DNA from: Ursus arctos
Lineage: Eukaryota > Chordata > Mammalia > Carnivora > Ursidae
DNA: 64,000 nucleotides
Direction of reading: 5' to 3'
NCBI RefSeq assembly: GCF_023065955.2
Contig: NW_026622763.1
Span: 84,983,299-85,047,298, forward strand
A program made the position numbers and the translations under genes. Below are positions 48,970 through 61,564 of the stretch, piece by piece. The notes below the pieces were generated by a model. The model saw only the letters and a list, made by a program, of their open reading frames with translations. It did not search any database and was not told the origin of the DNA. The stretch's first letter is position 1; every line of letters starts with the position of its first letter.

Positions 48970-51180
48970 CTATACTTTATAAATTTCAGTTCCATCAGCA
49001 CTTCGCACTGTAGATGCTTATCTTGTTAACAAGAAGACAGCTCCAAACACCTGACATTAGTCGTACCTGAAGAATTGGGTCAAATTATACTTTATTTCCT
49101 GAGAAGCAACTAAAATCAAACACCAAATTTGCACTAACAGGTAAACTGCCATTACTTACAATACGCTTTCAGAAAAAGCCAAAGAAAACATATTTCTCTG
49201 ATTTCCTGAAAGCATTATATGGTGCAGGCCATTTCTTGAGAAAGAAAATGATGAAATTTAAGGTAAAAGAAAGATTTAGAGGTTATTTCAGGCTTCTTTT
49301 TCAGGATGAAATACATAAACAATTTTTTTTTTCTTTTACAACTCAAGGAGTAATGATAATTCCATTCTGAATATGCATGTGAAAAGTTTACATCAGAAGA
49401 GTGTAAAAAAGTCACATGAAAGTTCTCTTTTAAAAATCTATTAGTAAGTCCTGGCAAAAAAGCTGGGGTTGTATTAAGGAAAATTGCTCATCACACTACA
49501 AAGAGTATTTGAAACCAAATTGCAGAGTATTTGCATAATAGTTCTCTTTTTTTTGAGAAAGAAAAGATGAACAAGACACTAATTGTAGGTTTTATTTTTT
49601 TCATAAAGGAAATAGCAGATGGCTTTTTTGGGGGATAGGGAAAGAGATAAAGAAAAGAGAACGTGGATTCATTTAGAGTGATGAGTGGGATGGAAAGGGA
49701 AAAAAATTCCAATATTTTAATAATGGAGTGTTGGATTTCAATAAATTGCTCTGTGTTGAAGTTAATAATGTCCCCTGTTACCTATCTCCGTGTGGGGCCT
49801 GTGGAAGCAATTTTGGAATCTTTGCTGCTGTCACTAGAAAATGTCACCAAAGGCCACTGGAATAAATACAAGTTGACAGGTGCATTATCTATTTTTTCAG
49901 AAATAAAATTAGTTTCTGTCTTTGTTTTCCCCTTTACTTTATAAAATTTTTTCTTGTAGGTGAATTAAAGAGTTTTCTCATTGGACAGAGGGGAAGGATG
50001 TAACAGGTGCTACACTGAAAACTCTAAAGCAAGAACATTTTTCTTTATAATGAAGTCTGGTTTGAATAAGGACTTTTTTTTTTTAAACTATCAAGGGAAG
50101 ACCAGGGAATAGACAAAAAGCTCTGAAGCATGTGTGCCATTATTCTCTTGCCTATGCTGTTTGTATCTCTATTTGTGTCTGAAGGGAAGACATTTCTGTA
50201 CAATAATAAAAGTAAGCAATACCATTTGTCACATTAAGGTATCATTTTGCCCAGCCTTCAGATGTTTATACCTTGCCACTTAAACTTGTTTTCTCACTCA
50301 CGTTGGTTAGCGGTTTCACAAAAAGAAAAAGGAAAAAAAAAAAAAAATATGGCCAGTGAAAACTTACAGGCTTTTCTGTTTTTTAAAAATGTTAACTTCA
50401 GCCAAGCTTTCACTATTTCATTATGTCTATGGACCATTACTTCAATACCCTCCAGCTGAAAATGGGTAAAATCTCATTGCATCAGGGATAAGGAAGATAA
50501 AAAGAGGGATAGAGGAAAAGAAAAGATAGACAATTAATGCAGACATAAAACTGTGCTTAATGCAACAGTCAGCAGATTTGCGAATGCTTGGCACAAGTGC
50601 CTCTCTTAAGGATAGTGAGGGTGATGGGATGAAGAAAACAAAGGAGATAATGCTGACAGCAGTGATGAAAGATGGAATAAAATTATTGGCCCATAATAAT
50701 GTTTTACAAACATGTTTTGCTGCAGATGGTATCTAGATAATAAAATAAATGAAATCTGCATCTGTTTCCTCGCATCAAGAATAAATAATAATTTACTTGT
50801 GTGAGTAGGTGAACAGCAACTAGACAGACTGAATTGATATGCCATTAAATTTAAGTCTGTCCACATTGCTGGCTGGGCTCAGCATTCTTTTCTAATCTCT
50901 GGGCATCTTTTGGGTGAACACGAACAATCAAGATTAGGATCCTTCTAACTTTTAGTGTCAAAAGTGTTCCAGCCCCATTCTCCACCATTCACCCACTGAG
51001 AAGCTGCATCTCAGATTAGATTCTGCTAACAGTGCTACACAATGAACTTCATGACTTCATGAGTCATTCCATACTAGGTCGATTCCTACTTTCTGGCTGT
51101 GTTTTTTACCTTCCCCTACCCCTAGTTACACTGAATTTCCCTTCAGCTTTATATTTTCCTACCCTTTTGTTATACATTTC
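48970..51180. other. Unique intronic sequence, candidate conserved blocks
   Basis: No exon. 49690-49900 and 50500-50900 look like unique, non-repeat sequence with balanced composition, of the kind often conserved in large neural gene introns. No motif proves it. A poly-A run lies near 50333-50346. Confidence 0.35.
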
Positions 51181-51184
51181 CTCA

Positions 51185-51635
51185 CTTAAAAATATTTACT
51201 GAGGATCTGCTATGTGCTTGCCACTGTTACTGAAGCTGGGTCTACTATACCATCTCTATCGTTATGAAGCTTTCACTCTACTGGGAGAGGCAACAAATAT
51301 ACAGGAAAATCAAATATAAAACAGACATATAAGTAATTATAAGTCATATTAAAAGTTATAGACAAAATAAATAGAATATTGTGATAGATAATGAAATGGT
51401 GGTTGGAGAGCTACTTTAAATAAAGGTAGTCAGGAAATGTGTCCTGAGATCTGAATTACGAGAAGGCAGACAGACAAATGTAAGGAAAGAGTGTAAGAGC
51501 TGGGTCAATTTGGGAAGCTCTGTGTAGACTCAAGTGTCTGGAATTTAGCAAGAGCCGTGATGGCAATGAGATGAGATTGGAAATGTAAGTAGAGGCCAGA
51601 TCATGAAAGGTTTTGCAGTAGTGGGAAGAACACTG
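51185..51635 (-). mobile_element. L2 LINE remnant, antisense
   Basis: AAATATTTACTGAGGATCTGC, TATGTGCTTGCCACTGTTAC, CTTTCACTCTACTGGGAGAGG, GAGCCGTGATGGCAATGAG and GCCAGATCATGAAAGGTTTTGC are collinear with antisense L2. Confidence 0.7.
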
Positions 51636-52254
51636 GATTCATTCATAATTTTTTAAATGCCTGCTTTCTATTATGCTTCATTTATTCCTCTCTCAGACTG
51701 AACTCCAGCGTTGACTATTACAATAAAGCATTTACCATCATCATATAATTTTTTCCCCTTGATATTCCCATTGTGTCACTCCTTGGCCAGAGGCAACTCC
51801 CACCATTTAATTCTCCTCAAACTTTCAAATGTTATTTGGGAAAGGAATCAATTCAGGGAGATTTGTCCTAAATCTCCTGATTTGATTCTCCTAAAATAGC
51901 CCTTTGTTATCTTTTTAAATTTCTTATTGACTCTATTACATTTATTATGATGTGTATCTCTGAGCAGAAAAAAAAAAAAAACCACACAAATAACAAAAAC
52001 AACTTTCTACCTTTCACAATATTTACTGCTTAATGCACTCCTGACATCATCCCATTTTGTTCCCGTGAATGATTTGCCATTGTTTATCTCTAATACAACT
52101 TCATCTTTACTCTATGTTGGTACCTTCACTGTAACTACAAGTCAGTATATTTAGATATCCCATATTCCAAAAGTGAAAGTTCCCTAAATTTTGCCATTTC
52201 TTTACTTTGGTAATATTTGCTATTTCCACTTCGGCTATTTCTTCATTTCATAGT

Positions 52255-52640
52255 CTTTCACTCCCTATGGCTCTAGTTTTTTGCAACTTGCTGCATTCTT
52301 ACTATTCAAATCACTCTTGAAAAAGCACCAATGGCCTCCTTTTTACCAGTCAACATGTTTATTCTCTCATTTTTACATTGACCTGAGTTTCTGCACTGTT
52401 TTATCTCACTGGCCATGCTACTTTTTGAAAATCCCTCTGTGGCTGATGTTAATATTTTATTCTATCCTAAATCTTTAGTCTCTCTGAGAACTCTCATTAC
52501 AATTATTGATCCTGCTTTTTGCTTTTTCCTTCCATACCCTCAACGTGGAAATGCTACCATGGCTTTGTCCCTAACACTCTTTGCTTTCATCTGTAATCTC
52601 TCGCATCCATATATTTTACGATTTTAAGAGACTTGACAGA
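52255..52640 (+). mobile_element. L2 LINE remnant, reverse-transcriptase part
   Basis: CACTCTTGAAAAAGCACCAATG, GGCCTCCTTTTTACCAG and, after degraded sequence, CCCTCAACGTGGAAATGC match the L2 reverse-transcriptase region upstream of the part preserved at 1235. Open frames over it (52281, 52415) are decayed. Confidence 0.55.
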
Positions 52641-52644
52641 GTTA

Positions 52645-54050
52645 TCAAAAAATATATGGAGTTCACTGTAAAATTGTGTGGTTTTTCATAATTCGATTTA
52701 ATTTGAAGCTCTGTAAGTAGCATTGCTATTAATAGGATAGAAAACAAAATTCATTGTAATCATATCCAAAATGCTTGTGTAAAATATCTGTCCAAAATAT
52801 CCCAAACATAAAAATTATGCTGTACCCATATTCTAAGCTTTCTTTTCTACACCTGTAATTTCAGCTGTCATCTCTGAGCAGGAACAAATAGCTCTTTGTA
52901 AGTGTGTATCTCCTATTTCATTTTTATTAATTATTTGTTAAATATCTGCCATTGTTGATGTCTCTGAAAGTAGTAATATTATTTTATCATATTCATTAGT
53001 CTATTACCAAATTTTTATAGAGTGTATAACTCATAGTAAGGAAGTGATAAAATTTTCTTAATAAACGAACAGATTCTTTATTATATTTATTATACTCCCC
53101 CCTTCCCAACCTACCTCATCCCAGGAATCAACCCATATTTCAAATGCTTTCTAGTCACCTTGACATAGATATCCTACCGGACCTTAAATTTAAGGCACAA
53201 AGTAAATTTAACCATAAGAGCTTGTCTGCTAACTGATAATTTCCTAAATTTTAGAACATTTTCTAACTTGGTTTTCAAATCTTGGATTCTATCTTTTCCC
53301 ATTGTTTTACATTCTACTCATATCAAATATTTTGCCAAGTCTTATTAATTGTTTTTTCCCCAATGGAGTACAAATCTATATGGTTCTATGTATTTTTATT
53401 CTGACCCTTACTTAAGTTCAGACTTTCTTCACTACTGTAAAAAGAATGTTGATTTTTTTTTTCATTACCTCCAGTCTATTTTTGTTATAACCTGCAAAAA
53501 ATCCCAGGCATTTTTGTGTTGCCACATGGAAAGCTTTAACTTGCATGTACTCAATAAATATTTGTTTAATTAAATTTGACATGCTGAAAATTATAATAAA
53601 TTTTGTAATAAAGAAGCTTAGACTTTGCTCTCAGCTATGACACTAATGATTTGTGGGTCAGGCCTGCTATTTTTCTTTGCCCCTCCATATCCATTCTCCA
53701 TCCTTCTTCACTTCTCCATGTGCCCAGTGAAACTGAACCAAATGGATGACAAGAGGCAACCTTGTCTCCTGGCTTTCATTTGGGGTCAGCCAATGAAAAG
53801 CAAGAACAGAATATTGAGGAGAGAAGAGAATAAGTATCTGTCCCCCACCACTTCCCTGCAACCCCCAAAGGCTACAGTTGCTGTCAGTTCAGGGTAACCT
53901 TCCCCTTGTTCCTTCAGGACTCACAGTTCCATTATTAATCTTGAGATACTTCAACAATCCTTGTTGATGTTCCTCAACCCTGCCCGCACCTGTATTAAAA
54001 CCCCTTTGCTAAACTCTCTACCATTACTCCAATTTTGTATACCATGTGAT
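52645..54050. other. AT-rich intronic sequence, nothing recognised
   Basis: No exon. Overlapping open frames on both strands at 53625-53897 have no recognisable domain. Confidence 0.5.
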
Positions 54051-54057
54051 TCCTGCT

Positions 54058-54140
54058 GGGATTCTTCTGATGCAGTAATCTTGGACAAGTCACATAACCT
54101 AACACTTATTTGTAAAATGAGAGTTTGGGTCACTGATGGC
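54058..54140 (+). mobile_element. MIR fragment
   Basis: AATCTTGGACAAGTCACATAAC and TTATTTGTAAAATGAGAGTTTG match the MIR core. Confidence 0.6.
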
Positions 54141-54204
54141 AAAACATGGCATGCATGCTATTCCAATACCCACTCCCCTTGCCCACGGCAGATATTGCTA
54201 AACA

Positions 54205-54672
54205 ATCACTGTAGTAGGCTGATATGAATCCTAAAATAAGTCCACACTCTAATTCCAGGAACCTGTGAATATTACCTTATTTAGAAAAAGGGTCTGTACA
54301 GAAACAATTAAGTTAGGGGTTTTGACATGAGGAGATCATCCTAGATCATCTAGGTGGGCCTTAATACTATTACAAGTATTCTTACAGGAGAGAGGCAGAA
54401 GGAGATTAGATAGGGATACACTGAGAAGAAAGCAGCATGAAGAAGGCAGAGATGACAGTGATGCAGACATAAGACAAGGAGGAACGGCAGCCAGCAGAAG
54501 CTAGAGGAGGCAAGAAACAGGTTTTTCCTTAGAACTTCTGGAGGGTATGCAGACCTACCAACACCTTGATTTCAGAAGTCTAGCCTCCAGAAATGTGATA
54601 TAACATATTTCTGTTGTTTTGAGTCATCAAATTTGTGGTAATTTGTTATAGCAGCCACAGGAAACTGACACA
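54205..54672 (+). mobile_element. LTR-like element (MaLR/MLT1 type suspected), sense
   Basis: AGTCCACACTCTAATTCCAGG, AACCTGTGAATATTACC, ATCTAGGTGGGCCTTAATAC, ACACCTTGATTTCAGAAG, TGTGGTAATTTGTTATAGC and AGGAAACTGACACA. The reverse complement of the element at 40508-40962. No coding interior. Confidence 0.7.
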
Positions 54673-54679
54673 ATTACTG

Positions 54680-55915
54680 TATTCTTTCCTGTCTGGACTG
54701 AGTAAAGACACCCAATCCTTCTCAGTTCCATTCTTTAAGCAACCAAAACCAATTTATTGGGAGGTAAAGGTGAGATTAAATATCATTGCCTTGATTTTAC
54801 ACATATTTTAGAAGTTAATGTTGCTACCAAACCTTATTTAATTTGGTTGTAGTATATTAGTCTAACCCAAATAATGCAGATACTTTTAATTTAGAAATTA
54901 ACATATACATATAATAGCTAAATTATATGGTATAGGCAAAGAGCTTACCACAATTCCTAGTGGACTTTTAAAAAATTCAGTTAGTAGTACATTGTATTAA
55001 ATCAATTATATCAATAGGGAATGTGATTGTTGACTAGGAAAGGCACAGCCAACAGTCTAGGAAAAAACACTTTAGCTGCAGGGTAACTAGTCACTTTGAT
55101 CTTTTCGAGTCCTGGGTTAGGGGGTGGGGGGCGGGGGCAGGAATTTGGAAAGGCAGGCAGGAAAACCAACCAAAAAAACAAACTTTTTTTTTTTTTTCTG
55201 TCAGCACTTTACAAGCTATTACTTTCTATTTAACTCCATGGAGATCTAGAAACATCTCCTCCCCCCTCAACATAAAGTAGTCATGAAGAGTAGGAGAAGG
55301 CCAAAGTGGCTTATTGAGTTGCAAGAGAACATCAAGGACTACATAAATTTGTTCTGTAACAAACAGTAGCTATGATTGCAGTGATAACGATAAATAGCAA
55401 TCGGGGTTAAAGTAGATAATAGAGACCAAGAGGTCCTGGTGAAGGCTTGTAGTTAGGGCAGAAACACTTTACTGCCTACTGATTAATCTTAGCAATGTTA
55501 CAGAACAAGAAGCACAGAGGTATCTGTAATGAACATTTCAGAACTGATAGGGAAGAACAAGCTCAGCAAGGGCCAGCATGGATCTTCTGGAGAGGACACT
55601 GCAATATGCTACCGAGAAGGAAAACACAAACATACCAGAACTAGAATCAGTCATCCAAGCCTATGGATTCCAACACCAGGCACAAAGGAATAATTATCAA
55701 CTTCCAAATAATGTTTATGGATTTCATTTTTTCTCTTTATAAATGAAACTCAATTTCTGTAAGATTTATTTAATCTGTAAGATCTATATTTAGTTCAGCT
55801 ATAGCTTTTCAGTTGTTAGTAAACATTATTGTCCCTCTAAAGTCACCCATTAGAAAGATACATGAAATAAAGTCACCTGGAAAAGAATTCCATCAGATCA
55901 TAAGAATAACCGCTA
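54680..55915. other. Intronic sequence, nothing recognised
   Basis: No exon. G-rich patch GGGGGTGGGGGGCGGGGG at about 55121-55137 and a poly-T run near 55184-55197. Confidence 0.5.
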
Positions 55916-55919
55916 CTTG

Positions 55920-56145
55920 TTGTTGAATTGTGCCTGGCACAATGCTGTTGATTTTACTTATGAACTCATGTAGTCCTCAGGACAATCTTGTTCAACAGAT
56001 ACTATCATATCTAACTGATAAGGAGGTGAGTTTGAGAAGGATAAGCAATCTGCCAAGATCCTAAAGTTAGTAAGTAGCCAAGCTGGGATCTGAATCTGGT
56101 TCTCATTATATTCCCAGCCAACATTCTATCATGTTATCTCCTCAG
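55920..56145 (-). mobile_element. MIR, antisense
   Basis: GTGCCTGGCACAATGCTG, GTAGTCCTCAGGACAATC, CTAACTGATAAGGAGGTG and AGCCAAGCTGGGATCTGAATC follow antisense MIR. Confidence 0.8.
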
Positions 56146-56288
56146 GATCCATTAATGTCTAGGTGACCAGGTAGACACAGCAGATTTTGTACTCATTATC
56201 CTAGTGTCCTGATTGGAGTTATCACTGATAAGAATAACCCCTTAACTGAATCTTTATGAAGTGTCATTCTAATAGGTACTCACCATCC

Positions 56289-56313
56289 TTTTTTTTTTTT
56301 TTTTTTTTTTTTT
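56289..56313. repeat. Poly-T tract (25 T)
   Basis: Homopolymer with no SINE body beside it. Confidence 0.95.
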
Positions 56314-56319
56314 GCATAA

Positions 56320-57485
56320 ATCAAATGAGTACAACTTACCCTCAACCACTTGGAATTAATCCACCAATAATAAAATGCTAGATAGCTTTTGCAGGAAGGG
56401 CCTAAGACTAACCCATATTTTTATTCTCATTTCTGCATAGGATAACTTATTTCTAGGAATGTTCAATTATTTAAGAAAATAAATTTGACTTAAAATAGAT
56501 CAGAATCTAGTAATTTTGGTAATAACTCTTATTTAGTCACTTAGGATTTTATGATTTTCTATTTTGTATAATTTGGGGAATTAATACTCAATTCTACTTT
56601 CCTAGATACTGTACCTCCCTTAAAGGAAGACATCTATTGTCTTTCTAATTCACAAGAATAATCTGTTAATTAATGACAATTATATTAAAGGCATGTAACA
56701 ACAAACAACTAAATAAAATTAGGGAAACCATCCCTTAATACCTAAGTAAAATCTCAAATATACCTCTGATAAAGGAGCAGGCTGGACTGTATTCTTTATG
56801 ACTTACTCAAGATACAGTAGTGACTTTAATTAAGTCTTCCATTTTTCACTTACTAGTCTCATGCTCATATAGGATAATTCATATGTAGAAATCATTTGTC
56901 CTATCATTTATTTCTTCCTTATCTCTTCTACTTTTTATAATGAACTTAATTATTACCATCAGATATATTAAATTTGAAACCATGATTTATATGCAAGTTC
57001 TTATATTAAATATTCATGTCAATGTTATTTTAATATTCTACACTGATCCTGATGTCAAGGGCATTCAGTTAGAGGCAATAACCAGAAAAAGTCTGCATTA
57101 ATGTTATTTATGCTTTTATGTTTTTAATATAGTAACAGTAAATGATATTACCACCTACCCAGGCAAAATGAGTTAAAATGAACCCTGCAAGAAAATATAT
57201 GGTCTCACGGAAAACCCCTATTGTTAACGTATTTGCTTCAGGAGGCTATGAGTCAAAGGAATGTGTGGCTTTGTGGCTAGATACACACTGTGCAGGGGTT
57301 AGAAAGTAGCAGCGGAAAAAGAAGTACCTCATAAAGAATCTCTGCAAGAAGGCATCCAATCCTGATCTGGCATTTGAAACCAGCCACTGAAAATTAACCA
57401 ATATTTTAGAAATGGAATGGTATCTTAGATTTCTATAACGGCTACCCTAGAAAAGGTCAATTCATGGTCATTACATTCATCATCA
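56320..57485. other. AT-rich intronic sequence, nothing recognised
   Basis: No exon or nameable repeat was found. Confidence 0.5.
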
Positions 57486-57488
57486 GCA

Positions 57489-57530
57489 AACTCAAACGGT
57501 AGTGCAGCGAACTCAAACGGTAGTGCAGCG
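57489..57530. repeat. Perfect 21-bp tandem duplication with CpGs
   Basis: AACTCAAACGGTAGTGCAGCG occurs twice back to back (57489-57509 and 57510-57530). A partial degenerate third copy (CACTCGAA) follows. Each unit has two CpGs, unusual in this AT-rich intron. Confidence 0.97.
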
Positions 57531-58004
57531 CACTCGAATACTTATTTTGTTATATATTACTTTATTAATAACTGTATGTAGTTTAGAGTATTCACAGGGA
57601 ATAGCTAGCCATTCTTCATTCATTCATTAACTGATCCATTCATTAACTAACCATTGTCTAATAGTTATCCTATACAATTTTTGTAACCTCCATGAGAGTA
57701 CAAAAATTGAAAAGACATATATTCTACTTTCAAGTAGTTAATATTGTAGTAAAAGTCTTTAAAATTGAGTGAAACTAGTTATGAACATGAATAATAGTTA
57801 TGATAAATATTTATGATACACGTTATTTTTAATAATAATTCACTGAAAACAGAAGAAACTGTGGGAAAACAAAAGCTTTGTTGGGAAGAAAAATACAAGT
57901 GTGGATACTAGTATGAGGAAAGAACATGTTGTAAAAGAATAAATAACATGGGTTGGGTGATATGATGAGGAGAATGAGGTGTGGACATTGATTCATGTGA
58001 ATTC

Positions 58005-58200
58005 TTTCCAGAGTCTGCTCTTCTACTAGTTATGTGATAAGAAGCAAGTTACTCACACTGTCAAAACCTCAGGGTCCTTGCCTATATAGAGCTAAAGATC
58101 AGTAATGCCTACCTATCTCATATAACAACCATTTCACATAACATGTATAAAAGGGTCTACCACAGAGACTGGTACATAACATTTATACAATATAATTAGC
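58005..58200 (+). mobile_element. MIR
   Basis: CTAGTTATGTGATAAGAAGC, AGTTACTCACACTGTC, TGCCTACCTATCTCATATAAC and TACCACAGAGACTGGTACATAAC follow the MIR order. Confidence 0.7.
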
Positions 58201-58204
58201 TTCC

Positions 58205-60030
58205 ATTCCTTCAAAAATCAGGAAAGTGGGTAAGTCTGCATGCAAAGGGAATAGGAATAGATCAGCTGATATGGCGAATATAGTACATGACAGAACACAG
58301 TTAAGGAGCAAAGCTGGAAAGGCAGGCTGGTACTAGGGCTTGGAAGAATTTAAGTTAATAGTCTGATGTTTCGATTTTATTCTATCAAAATGAGGATCAA
58401 CTCAAAATTCTTGCCCAAGAAACATAATCTAGCAGCACTCCTCAGAACAAATCATTGGCAAAGTGTCTGAAAATCAAGAGACTGGTAAACTGCTGTCCAT
58501 GAATGAGGTAATTCACTGAGAGTGAATCCTGAGAAATCTGAAATGAATGCCTAACTTGCCAAAGGCAGATACATTCTTAAAGGACTTAAAGCTTGTGTAT
58601 TCTCGTATTTGAGCTGGGGTTTCCGACTTCCACTTTTTTTTTTTTTTTCAGCCCTTCAATAAATAACAGAGAATCTTAAAGAATTTGTCTTGTGGATGGT
58701 GAAGACCTGGTCTACAGGTCAATATAAAAATATTTTCCTGTTCTTTCTGGGCACGCATACCCTCTTTTAATCCTCCTCCCTGTCATGGGAAATGATTTGC
58801 ATCCAATATGAGCAGAATTTTGCTTCTCAACATCTGTTCTCATCCTTCCCACACCCGGTTGTATTTTCTTCATAATCCACTTAATCCATATGGATGAATT
58901 TCTTTTCCATCAAATTCCATGTGAGCGCTGGTCAGTCTGGTTCACTGCCTCAATCACACATATTGTCTACCTAATATCGGCATAGCAATTACTTTTTGAC
59001 CATTCTGCTAAACAGTTCTGAAAAGGGGAAAAGAATTTATGGTATGCAATAGTCACTGTGCTAAAAATGTCGGTTCTTTACAGGTAGACACAGGGTCAGC
59101 TTTCTGAGGGCGCATGCTGTGACTTCCGTCTGTAGTATCTATTAATTGTTACTATGGCATTGTTCTATCCCCACATATGAGTATATAAAAAACTCTGGGG
59201 CTATTCTACTAATCTTTTCTACTGTTTATCCTTTAGAATATTATAGCCTTGTGTAAATATTATCTAACTTTAAGAATCTGATGACCACGACCTAAGTCTT
59301 CATTCGAAGAACCAGATTGAACTGAGACGGAACTTGTGCTAGAAACCTAAATATAAGATCATTTTGAGAGTTAAAAATCAAAAATTTAAAGTCGCTAGTC
59401 ATGATTATGAAAATTTTGGATTATTAGAAAATGTTTCTGTGGCACTTCAACTCTTAGAAGTTATTTGCTTCCATCTGTTTCATCAGAGGAACCAGAAAAT
59501 TATTATTTATGATAACACTTACATAGGTTACTTACATTAAAATAATTCATATATTCAGAACAATTATTCATCAAATCTTCAAATGGTATGCAAAACCCAC
59601 TTGTAAAAAAATAAATTCTTCGCTTTTTAGGTATTTTAATTGAAATTTATATCAATTAAAATTCACAGACGTTAAAACATGTTCTGGAACACCATAAGCC
59701 GAAATTTATTCAATTTTAAAAATCATAGTATAGAGAAAGCAAGTATTTGAAGGTTCTTCTAAACCAATTTCAGTGATTTTTAAGTGCAAACTATGCAATT
59801 AAATTTTAAGTGTGATTAAAGAAGCAATGTACTTGAGGATACCTGCAATATCAGTACAGAGTTACGGCATTTTTTAACATTAAGCATTTTTGCACAACTA
59901 ATATATTTTCTTTGAAAATGTGATGGAAATATTTAAATACTTCATTTGGTAGTTATTGGATGCCTTTATATGGCTTTGAAAAAAAAATACCTACAGATAT
60001 TCTGGTTATGAGCTAAGAATTTCTAACAGG
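58205..60030. other. Intronic sequence, nothing recognised
   Basis: No exon. A poly-T run lies near 58634-58649. Confidence 0.5.
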
Positions 60031-60042
60031 ACAGTGTACTTT

Positions 60043-60205
60043 TTTTTTTTTTGAAGACTTTTATTTATTTATCTGAGAGACAGACAGTGAGAGAGAGCAC
60101 AACCACGGGGAGAGGCAGAGGGAGAAGCAGACTCCCTAGACTCCAGATCACAACCCAAAGTGAAGGCAGATGCTTAACTGACTGAGCCCTCCAAGCACCT
60201 ACGGC
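60043..60205 (-). mobile_element. CanSINE, antisense, internally shortened
   Basis: Poly-T, ACTTTTATTTATTTATCTG, GGGGAGAGGCAGAGGGAG, GCAGATGCTTAACTGACTG and the head AGCCCTCCAAGCACC. It lacks part of the middle compared with the other copies. Duplication ACAGTGTACTTT (60031-60042) / ACACTGTACTTT (60206-60217), one mismatch. Confidence 0.93.
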
Positions 60206-60217
60206 ACACTGTACTTT

Positions 60218-61345
60218 CTGGAGAAGACATCCAATAATGGAATTCACTTGATCAACAAACACAGAGATTTACTTCGCATTTAACATGTATCCAGCCATAT
60301 TCTAAAAATAAAAACTAACTACATATCACACGCATTCATAAAAAAAATGCAAGAAGAATGAAATTTAGAAAAATATTTCTTGTAGACAGGACATGTTAAT
60401 AAAACAATGTAAATGACAAACAGAGATTAGAGAGGGGTCACAGAGGCTATTTTTGGTCAATTATACTAATTAATAATACCTTCTATTTTTTTTCTAGATT
60501 CTAAAAATGTTCACTAGAAAAACAAATTAATTTTTGACTTTGCCCCTTAGGTTTCCTTTAATAGTGGAATTCAAACAATTTAAAAGACAATTGGAATGTC
60601 TATTTTTCATTTGGCTATGCATTTCTTTGAGAAGAATAAAAAAAAGTATTATGAAAAGAGAGATAGTACACTAGATAGTTTCCTTCCCCATTAATTTTAA
60701 AGTAATTGCTAGAGCAAAAGCCATGTCTATCGTGCATGTCTGAATGGCCTCAAGGAAGATCCAATTACAAACTGATATATTTTCAACACACATAGTTTGC
60801 ATATTTAATTCAGGTGTAACTCCAAAAGGAAATATCTCTTTGGTTTTAAATCTGTAATAGGTTTTGGTTCACCTGGTTCTTTTCAATACATCAGGATAAT
60901 TTCCTGGAATTTGGTGGGTTTTTTGTTATTCATAGGTGCATATATGGAACACTTGCTGTCACAGAGGTGCATTTTATTGGGTAAATGATCATTTGTACAT
61001 TTGAAGATAAATATGTTCATCAAGCACATAAGAATGGATACCAATATATTTATAGAACAACATATATAATAAGGGCTAAGATTCATATATTTAGCACTTG
61101 CAAAGTATATTGGAGCAATTTAACATTTCTTTCTTAATCCCTGGGAAGAGTCTGATATATTTTGATTAAGAACATAGAACAAAATATATTTTGAATACTA
61201 GACTAGTTTTCTGTATTATTGAATTTTAAACTTTGTCTAGAAGTCTGGATATAAAGATTAAAATTACGCAGGTGAATAAGGAACATGAAAACACACTTCA
61301 TGTTTAAGTACTCATATAGAAAAACACAGATACATCTATCCTGAC
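60218..61345. other. AT-rich intronic sequence, nothing recognised
   Basis: No exon or nameable repeat was found. Confidence 0.5.
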
Positions 61346-61347
61346 TT

Positions 61348-61364
61348 AAAATACATATATAGTA
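61348..61364. repeat. Target-site duplication, left copy, of CanSINE
   Basis: AAAATACATATATAGTA is repeated exactly at 61546-61562. Confidence 0.95.
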
Positions 61365-61545
61365 AGGGGTGCCTGGGTGGCTCAGTCGGTGGTAAGCGTC
61401 AGCCTTTGGCTTGGTCATGATCCCAGGGTCCTGGGATCGAGCCCTGTGTTAGGCTCCTTGCTTGAGGGGAACCTGCTTCTCCCTCTCCTCCTACCTCATT
61501 GCTCTCTCTCTTTCTCTCTCTAATAAATAAATAAAATCTTTTTAA
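61365..61545 (+). mobile_element. CanSINE, full length
   Basis: Head AGGGGTGCCTGGGTGGCTC, GCGTCAGCCTTTGGC, TCATGATCCCAGGGTCC, a CT-rich stretch, and the tail TAATAAATAAATAAAATC. An exact 17-bp duplication flanks it. Confidence 0.97.
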
Positions 61546-61564
61546 AAAATACATATATAGTACA

